Part shown: positions 55,840 to 64,000 of the stretch, one piece after another
How positions within the stretch are numbered: the stretch's first letter is position 1
How the letters are laid out: every line of letters begins with the position of its first letter
Source: Latrodectus hesperus
Lineage: Eukaryota; Arthropoda; Arachnida; Araneae; Theridiidae
Assembly (NCBI GenBank): GCA_037975125.1
Contig: CM075853.1
Span: 69,907,109-69,971,108, forward strand
Length of the DNA stretch: 64,000 bases
Direction: 5' to 3'
The notes under the pieces: model-generated
Told to the model about the DNA's origin: nothing
The model's input: the letters and a program-made list of their open reading frames with translations, nothing else
Database searches by the model: none
Position numbers and translations under genes: made by a program

Positions 55840-57349
55840 CTTAAAAGATGTTAGTCCTTAATGATTAAATTATATTGAGAAAAAAATCATACTGCAGAAA
55901 TTTTTGTAAATATGTATAAATATCCAAAATAATTTTATAAACTGAAAGTATTACCTAATTTTTAACCAAAAACTTGATTGAACTGTTCAAAAGTATTGTG
56001 TTTACATTGCTGTAATGTATTAAAAATTCACTTAAACAATGCGATGAAACTGTTATTTGACCAAAGCATTACGTATGTTTAAAACTTCAAAATAAGAGAA
56101 AAATTTTACTCCTTTTTTCAAAGTTCAAGCCCTTTAAAATTAACAAATATTCAAATAAAAATGCTCTTAATCATTTTGTAAACTTTCTCATAATACAACT
56201 CTACTAAAGAAAATGTATTTTAATCCATTCTGACACTTTTATATTTATTAATCCTAATTATTTCTAATACAATGTTCCAAATTTTAAACAAAAATTCAAT
56301 ATGCGTTTCGATCAAAAACTCATAATAACCAGCAAACATTAAATTATATCTGGTCATTTATACTTAAACAATAATTTAATCTATTTCTTAATCTAATTTC
56401 TATCTAATTTCTATTTCTAATTTCTATTTCTTTCCTTATTTGATAGCTTTTTAAGTTATAAAACATTTAACTTTGGAGTTATTTTATTAGCAAATTTATT
56501 AAATTAAGATGCGTACAAACTAAGCTGTTCTATCCATGTGACAGTAAATAGTGTTATGTTCGTCCCTTATGTTTGAATATAATAATTATTTATCAAATAT
56601 CGAACAAGTAGCTGAATGAGTATAGCACTCTTATTTTCAGTTGATGAAATTGTTTCTCATCTCGGTCATTTTATATAGAAAACTTATCCCTCTATTATTC
56701 ACTCTAAAACTTATTCCTTTTAAACTTTAATAGAAAAAATTTTAGTAGGAATAAGTTTTAAATTCATAAAACACCAGATTTTTTATTAATAGGCAAAAAT
56801 TGATCTGGTGACAAATGTAACCGATTGCTGATATCTAGTCACAAAAAAAGTCCTTCATCAAATAAGATTTCTTTAGATTCCAGTCGCAAAGAAAAACAGT
56901 AAATGTCATGAAAACAAAATTATCATCCTTATTTTTATTGTGGGCAACAAACTGTATTTATATTTTAAATTACTATTTTTTATAAGTTTGTCTAATTTCA
57001 AAACTTTGTAAAAATATGTCTGTTTTTAAATTTTATTTAAACTGTGTTCAATTCATCATCAGGGACAATTTCAATATTTTAACTCAAATTTTTTCAGTCG
57101 CATTACTTATGTACTCAAAATTAAACTTTCTTATATTTATTCAAAATTTTAAATTCCTAAGTTTTAAAAATCCAGTACAAAAAAAATTCTTATTAAGATA
57201 AACTTTCAGTTTATCTTGCACTGACTTTATATTTTTAAAATATCATAATTTTATTCCAATATTTTTTTTTACTTAAGCGAGAAATTTTAACATAACTTCA
57301 AGGGACAGAAAAACTGATATACTACATAGAACTGCCGTGATCCCTCAGA
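55840..57349. other. AT-rich DNA, no gene seen
   Basis: Small tandem CTAATTTCTAT repeats occur at about 56390-56430. A possible degraded family A SINE head (GTAGCTGAATGAGTATAGCA) lies at about 56608. The open frame at 57016-57201 has no recognisable feature. Confidence 0.5.
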
Positions 57350-57406
57350 TGTAGCCACGTAGCAAAGAGTCAACACAAAGTGTAGACTCTTTGCTACGTG
57401 GCTACA
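57350..57406. repeat. Perfect 22-bp inverted repeat, 13-base loop
   Basis: Arms 57350-57371 (TGTAGCCACGTAGCAAAGAG...) and 57385-57406 pair with no mismatch. CAAAGTGTA occurs in the loop and again just after the right arm (57376-57384 and 57408-57416), so the right arm looks inserted as an inverted copy between two copies of a 9-bp word. This pattern suggests a template-switch event. Confidence 0.93.
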
Positions 57407-57559
57407 CCAAAGTGTATATATTTCAAAGTGTTTTGGAAGTCATTTACACCACAAATCACCCAGAAATCAATAAATACATAAGATTGCAAAGTAGTGGAAA
57501 TCTTTTTTAAAGGCATTCCAGATACTCAATGAAGTTCATAATTGAATATTTAAGTGGTT

Positions 57560-58135
57560 AAAAAATAAAAGTGTGTATACTGGGACGAGTGATCCTTATG
57601 TCTCTCGTTAGAAACTCTCAGTGTATAAGAAGTTTTACCCGTAGCAATCGTCAGGCTATGGAGAAATCCTGAATCTCATAATTTCATCCATACGATACCA
57701 CTGAAAACGAGACTCGTCAGATCAACATGTCTCTAGTCTTGGAAAATTTGTCCAACTCATTGTCCAGTAATGTCGTTGGAGGAACCAACCTAGAAGCTTT
57801 GTCAAACAATCATGGTTTACGAATGGGTCTCCAGCTCGGAAAGCTCATATCAAAAATGATTCGCTGAGCTTTTTGTGTGTTAATGGTACCCAAACAGAGA
57901 AATTTACAGCAATTTGAGGAAATGTTAAACATTTATATCTTTTAAATTTTTTAGACATTTGTTAATTCCGTTTCCTTATAGGTCTTTTTTTTCCTAACAT
58001 CACTATCTGCGATTTTGTGTTTTATCAATTTGTCAATATTCGCGCAATATTCTTAACATTGTCCCACTCGAACATCCGACTTGCCTCTCTACTTTAGGGA
58101 TATTTTGTAGCATCTCTCATGCGCTAATTATTTAC
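57560..58135 (-). pseudogene. Tc1-like transposase fragment (N-terminal and first catalytic motif)
   Basis: From 58135 down, the minus strand reads QVGCSSGTMLRILREY (second helix of the helix-turn-helix). Then comes an AT-rich degraded linker, SFPSWRPIRKP (family SRRP.R.P), HYWTMSW in a shifted frame, and SDESRFQWYRMDEIMRFRIS with the first catalytic Asp. After this the similarity fades towards 57560; the second Asp and the Glu are not visible. Frames change at least twice. This copy differs in sequence from those at 6223 and 45890, so it is a third Tc1-type lineage. Confidence 0.78.
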
Positions 58136-61100
58136 CATATTACGAGTTACTTAAATTTATAACTAGCTTTTTTGTATAATGCAATATAACGGATTTTGCC
58201 ATATACTAATTGTTTTGCGGATCACATAATTGATTGCTCGCATACTTCTCTAATATCATTGTGCACGCCTGTACCAGATACTTGATATTTAACAGTATAA
58301 GCAACAAAATAAGTTTTATTTATTTTTATATTAAATCACTCGGACGATTTTGCATCTCAGTTAGGAAAACTTCATAAGCTATTCCCAGAATGGGATTTGT
58401 TCGTAAGTTCAATTTTTACTTTGGACGTCAATATCTTCATTGAACCAATTCTGAAGATCATTTTGAGGGGATTCGAAACCCCATTTAAATTGCTGTTTTT
58501 GATTGAATTATCCCATAATTGCAAACACTAATTACATAGTGACAGAAGAACATACTAGTTAAACATTCCATTTGTTAATATATTCATTCTCCACTAATAT
58601 CTTACAACCATGTATAATTTAACATAAAAGCAAAGCGTTTAATCAGTCTCACTATATTTAAATGAACATAAATCCTAAAATAATTATATCATAAGTGTTT
58701 TTAGAAATTTTAGCTGAAGTTCATATTAAATGGTTCTTAATTCCATTACAGTTGATATCAAATATTCATTTCCTATTGAGAAGATTAAAGAAGTATTTAC
58801 AATTATATGCATATAAATACAACTGTTCGCAAATTTAAGGAATTATTTGTTTAATTGTTAATATTATTTCTCATTGCATTTGAACTATATGCATAATTCA
58901 TTTTAACATGAACAAACTTGCAAAACAAAATATCAAATAACTTTTATATTGGTAGTAAAAATTTTAATCCAACACAAAAAGATAAATAGGCATATAAAAT
59001 GGTAAAAATGCTTAAAAATGATATACCTGGAATATTTTATTTGTCTGATAAATCCAATCTATTCATTTCAAAGATGAGTCTACATTATTCAGCGACATAT
59101 AATGTTTGCTTATCTTTATCTTTTTACTCTAATCTTCAAAAAATGCACAAAATCTTGTAAGGAATGGAACAAAGGTAAAAAGGATAAATAAAAAGAATGA
59201 AACAATTTAACTTTTTTATTTCAAAATCCATTTTAGGAAAGGAGATAAAAATGAAAAGGTTTGGAAATGTTATTTTACTGGATCAGCAACTAAGATTATT
59301 TGTAGAATCACACGAATTTCTTCACAAAGAGTAAAAAATGTTGTTCATTTTTCTACTGTAACTTTCAAATGAAACAAGTACATTTTTTTAGAAATCGATG
59401 TTAAACTCAGCTATTTGCAATGTTTAAACTTATGAATACTATTTATAATTTTTATTAGATGCACAGGAAAATTATTTTTATTATTCATCTAAATTTCTAA
59501 TATGAAAGAATTTTTCTTACAGAAAGGATTGGTTAAATGTTTCTTCACTCGAAAAGGCATGGTAATTGCTTTCGAAGTAACAAGAATAAAAGATATTTCA
59601 GTTAAATATTTGTTTTAAGCACAAAAACTGTTTGTAAGACACAAATTACAGTTTTTAAGTCTTAAAACTTTATTGAACAATTTTGATGAATTTTTAAATC
59701 ATCCATGCATTAACATTTATACTTTTGCCTTTAGAATAATAAATTTAATATAAATGAAATTTGCTTTGAACATTTCACTATACTTTTTTTTATGAAGTAA
59801 TGAAAAATATATTAACTGTTAGATATTTATTATTCTTAGAGGAATATTTTTACGTGAAACATTCCTCAAAAAACATAAACGGTATGTCTACTAAGTTAAA
59901 GAAGTGTATGTAAAAACAGAGTTTTATCAAAAAAGATTAAATAGCATTTTTATTCCTTAGAACACCAAATATTGTAATATTTAGTAAATCATAACGAAGT
60001 CTAAATTATTTAAAGATGGATAATTTAAAATAAAATTTGTAGCTGCTTCTAACAGTCACCATTTAACTAAAAGGCATATTCCCATCGCACTTATTAATTA
60101 TATTGTAATGAGATTCTGATAACTGAAGCATTCACTTCAGGTTGTTTACAAATATATAGCTCTTCTATTTATACCCTTAAGCTCAATTTATATCAAAAGA
60201 CAGATAATATAATTTTGAATTAATAATAAGCTATAAGATCATTTAAAACAATTTGAAAAAGTAGTATAAAGAGTGTTTGTAATACCAATTTAAAAACAAT
60301 ATAAATGTAAGGACTATAAGGCTTGAATAACATGATGAAAATAATAAAATGACTCATTTATTTGTAAATATGCATTAAAGAATGAAATGAAATATTTATT
60401 AATAAAATGAATTTAAATTAAATCTTAACTTATGAAAAATATTAAAATTTAAACCAAAATATATTCTAGGTTCTTTTCAACAGATTCTTGGATCAGTTTC
60501 TATTTCAGATGTCATTTGTGCTGATTTGAAATCCACATTATTTTATAAAAACTGATAATCACTTTTGTTCGAAAATTACCATAGTGACAAATCGATGAAT
60601 GGATCTCAATTATTTATTCTTTATTTCTAATATCGATTTGAAAATGATTCCTCCTAGGAACACTTAGAATTGAAAGATTATCAAAAATATTAATAAATTT
60701 CTGCTTTCACATAATTTCCAACACCACATTATGTTTCATACATCATGGAAATTTTTCAAACTTCTGAAGTTGCATGATTATCTCAATCCTTTTTTATATA
60801 TAATATAAATGAGAGTTAACAACTTAAGAATCAATAACTTGAATTTTGTCAATCTCTTACTTTTCCTATTGATTTCGTAAACACTTGCTCACTTCTTTGT
60901 AAAGAGCACAGTGCCATTGTAATATGCATGACCTACATTCGATTACGCCTTGTATGGAAAATTACTCTTTTATTCTGTTGTCAAAGAATCTTAATATTAT
61001 TACTTAGTCATAAAATAGTGTTAACGAATTTTCAATTTCTGTGATGAATAAAAATGTTCCTAAATTATTCCAATGTTACTCTAAAAAATTCAAGAGTTAA

Positions 61101-61621
61101 TTAATAATCACTAAGTAATATAATGATTAAGATTCTTATAATATTCGTAGCTTTTATTAATCTAGGAAATGTACCCTGTGTTCTTCAGGGTTTTTATATT
61201 AATAAGTTTGCATGAAATGCAAGGGTTTTCTTTTGTTTAAATAATCATGATTCTACATTATAGGATCATATGCAACTTTCAAAAAAGATTTTATGAACAT
61301 TCATTATAATTATATCCCATCAAAATTAACTTTTCCCCTAAAACATTGACGTGCGATATTTCTGTTAAATTGTTAAAAATGTAGATTATAATTTAGTACT
61401 TTGATTCAGAAAAATAATTCTGTTTTACTAAACTTTTAAATTCCTTGCATATTTCTGCAGGAACTATTTTCTAAAATTACTAAACTCAAAGTTACCAGTT
61501 AATAAACCAGTCCCAATTCAATTATTTCAATAAAGTTTGTATTTTAAGCAAACTCAAGTATCCAATATTTTTAATTTCTTAAGTTAATATAATATGCTTT
61601 AAAATAATAAGACATTTCAAA
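58136..61621. other. AT-rich DNA, no gene seen
   Basis: Nothing is recognisable. Confidence 0.55.
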
Positions 61622-62265
61622 CAACAACAACAATAAAGTTTTAATACACACACACAATCATCAGACTTAATTTTTTTTAATTTTATATGTTATCAAATAC
61701 TTAGTGCATCCGCGTATCATAAAGTTTTACAAATACACTAAATACGTTTCAGCATTTTTAAATAATTTATGTATACTTAATATGCATCCACATTAATTAC
61801 CAAAGTAAAATAATTTTAAAATTTACTGAATTTTTTTTTCAATTAGCAACATTGAAGCTTTAAAACAATCATCAGACTTTTATTTTTTAAATTGTACTTG
61901 TTATCAAATACTTAGTGCATCCGTATCATAAAGTTTTACAAATACACTAAATACGTTTTAGCATTTCTAAATTGTTTATGTGTACTTAATATGCATACCA
62001 TTATTACTGAAGTAAAATAATATTAAAATTTATTGAAAATTTTTCAAACAGCAACAATGAAATTTTAAAACAATCATCAAATTTATATTTTAAAAGTTTA
62101 CGTGTTACAAATTCTTAGAGCACACATATCATAAAGTTTTACAAATATTCTAAATAAGTTTCAGAATTTTTAAATAATTTATGTATACTTAATATATAAT
62201 ATTCATTTAGACTATTTCTCAAAATAAAATTATATTAAAACTTATGTAAAATTTTATTAATACTT
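61622..62265 (+). repeat. Tandem repeat, about 205-bp unit, three diverged copies
   Basis: Each unit begins like AACAATGAAATTTTAAAACA, continues through TCATAAAGTTTTACAAATA and AATTTATGTATACTTAATAT, and ends in AT-rich sequence. The TCATAAAG marker recurs at 61717, 61926 and 62129, giving spacings of 209 and 203 bp. No coding potential. Confidence 0.93.
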
Positions 62266-63833
62266 TTAGAATAACAAAAGAATATTTACTTAAAGTTAAC
62301 AACTTTCAGCTATAAGAAGTTAAATATTTCTAATTTATAGTTTCATATTTTTAATACAAATGAAAATGTGTTGTTGTATCGAATAAGTTAAAAGTTTTTG
62401 TAATAAATTATTTTTATATCATCTGATTTTATCAAAAAACAAACTACCTTATTAAATTGTATTCTCACAGAAAATAAAATAATAAACTTACTGCAAACTT
62501 TTTACATTATAATTTATACTTAGTGCAACGTATATAAATGAAAATTTCTTTGAGTCTCAAATTTTTCTTTTGAATAAGTAAAGCTAACTGTAAAAAAATG
62601 GAAGTAAATAAAATATTATATATATTTCTCCCTCCATGCTATAATAGTTTCTTATTTTGTTATAGTTGATAATACATGAAAATAAATAACGAGATTATAT
62701 TGTTATAAAATCGAATTACATTTTTAAAAATATGAGGCACTTTACTTATCGCATTACAGAATTTCCTTCATTCGAGATGCAAAGCTAAGTTGCTTTTGTG
62801 CGAAGTTTCATAAACTGTCGTGGGTAGACTCCTGGGAATTTGAAACATTTTTCTTCAGGACTAAATTTCTTTTTTAATCTCTCTCAAAACATCCTTTTTT
62901 ATGTATTGTTTAAGAGTAAAGTCACTTTTTACCTGTGCATATAAAATAGTACTTTCTAAACATTTGGTAACATCATTTGTTTTTTAATAGCTGTGATAGC
63001 TCGGTTCAGTACAAGAAACAAGAAGTTGATTACTTCAAGCAATATTGAATTTCTTCGTCACTAATAATGAATATTTTCGTCGGATCCAAGCTTAGAAAAA
63101 ATGTATTAGTAATGTAATGACGGAAATTTTTTATCCTTTGTCAGAAAATTTTAAGTCAAATCTGTATTTTATCATAATTTATAAGTAACATGAAAATTCG
63201 ATGTTGAAGACTGTCATTTGTGATCTGATCTGTGTTAGAATTTTTCAAATCTAATCTCATTACCTATATTGCTTAGTAAGATTTTAATAACTTCAGACTT
63301 TTTCTAAGGACATTTTGATTTATATCTAAATTATTTTTCATTTAATTATTAAAATAGCATACATATAAGTAGTATTTAATAGAAAACTACACGAAAAACA
63401 GAGTTATATATCTTCAGTTGATATTCGCAGATAAGTCGAATGGAAATACAGTAATTCGTTTTTAAAAATTTGAGCAAGTTCCAGTGGTCACTATTTTAAA
63501 TATATAATATCAAAATAAAAAAAGTGTACTTCTAATAAATTTATATGCTAGAATTTTTTCAATTTTTACATAATATATTGTGAGTTTTATATTGTAGCTT
63601 TACTTTTACAATAGATCTTTGGGTTAAATAGTATTAATAATATTTTAATATCAAAATTCCTACGATCAATTCATTGCAAAATAGAGATATTTTTAATGAA
63701 AAAGAAAAAATATTGTTTTCAAAGTTAATAATATTTTCTTTTCTGATTCGCAAAAAAATTAATAAGATAAAATAATAAATATCAGTGGTAAACTATAAAG
63801 TTAAAAGATTTTTTATTTACTTAAAATATTTAG
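62266..63833. other. AT-rich DNA, no gene seen
   Basis: Nothing is recognisable. Confidence 0.55.
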
Positions 63834-63940
63834 TGAAGCCGGCTAATGGGTATGTGGTTACCGTTTCCTAACCTGTTAGTTCCGGGTTCAACCGATTCGC
63901 ATGGACAAGGATCTCTCTCTCTTCTTAATTGACTGTAAAT
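63834..63940 (+). mobile_element. tRNA-derived SINE head
   Basis: An A-box-like segment (GCCGGCTAATGGGTATGTGG) is followed by a strong B box (CGGGTTCAACC) about 35 bases later, then a short body to about 63940. The family cannot be assigned, because the tail resembles family A only in its TTCTTAATTGACTGTAAATA part. Confidence 0.6.
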
Positions 63941-64000
63941 ATGTTCTAAAAATTTCTTCATGTTTATAAAAATATTAAAAACATATAAAGAAATAAAAAT

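Noticed and set aside
61622..62265. CRISPR-like array
   Set aside because: Units of about 205 bp are contiguous tandem copies without unique spacers, in a eukaryotic context.

Overview
This is a very AT-rich animal genomic window with no host gene that I can recognise. The organism is most likely an arthropod, and probably a spider or other arachnid. That call rests on the mix of transposon families (Tc1/mariner with two DD41D types, piggyBac, a ZBED-type hAT, non-LTR RT/RNase H remnants, tRNA-derived SINEs) and on long (TA)n arrays. It is inference; no species-diagnostic gene is present. The window reads as intergenic or long-intron DNA made of decayed mobile elements separated by AT-rich filler.

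Layout, left half: a SINE copy (455-680). A degraded minus-strand non-LTR retrotransposon with RT, C-terminal RT and RNase H remnants (3120-5290). A (TA)n array (5707-5840). A complete-ended Tc1-type transposon (6026-7625) with double inverted repeats and a broken transposase. Another (TA)n array (10968-11045). A well preserved mariner-type transposon (13051-14980) with 276-bp inverted repeats and a transposase interrupted by one stop codon. A young 5'-truncated non-LTR insertion (15206-15992) with a 16-bp target duplication. Then SINEs, the longest (TA)n array (17146-17450), an unclassified GC-rich island (19405-19815), and a decayed repeat with a conserved terminal motif (24361-25423).

Layout, right half: three SINE copies and a second non-LTR C-terminal remnant (30722-32905). 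A second DD41D mariner with multiple frameshifts (33224-34503). A (TA)n array (37876-38047). A SINE with a 9-bp duplication (40230-40522). Two RNase H remnants (42960-44015 minus, 45330-45780 plus) and a Tc1-type pseudogene with altered catalytic residues (45890-46571). A hAT element with an 8-bp target duplication and a BED-finger fragment (48730-50169). A TTAA-flanked piggyBac-type deletion derivative (54485-55835). A perfect 22-bp hairpin (57350-57406) and a third Tc1-type fragment (57560-58135). A three-unit tandem repeat of about 205 bp (61622-62265) and a last SINE head (63834-63940).

The genes here do not form a pathway. All recognisable coding sequence is transposase or reverse-transcriptase derived, and all of it is broken or truncated. 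The best-preserved pieces are the 13051-14980 mariner (one stop codon from an open frame) and the 15206-15992 retro-insertion (open for 257 codons to its truncation point). I did not find evidence of a new multi-gene system. The most useful leads are the near-intact DD41D mariner, the piggyBac derivative with repeated subterminal motifs, the template-switch-like hairpin and the unexplained GC-rich island at 19405-19815.
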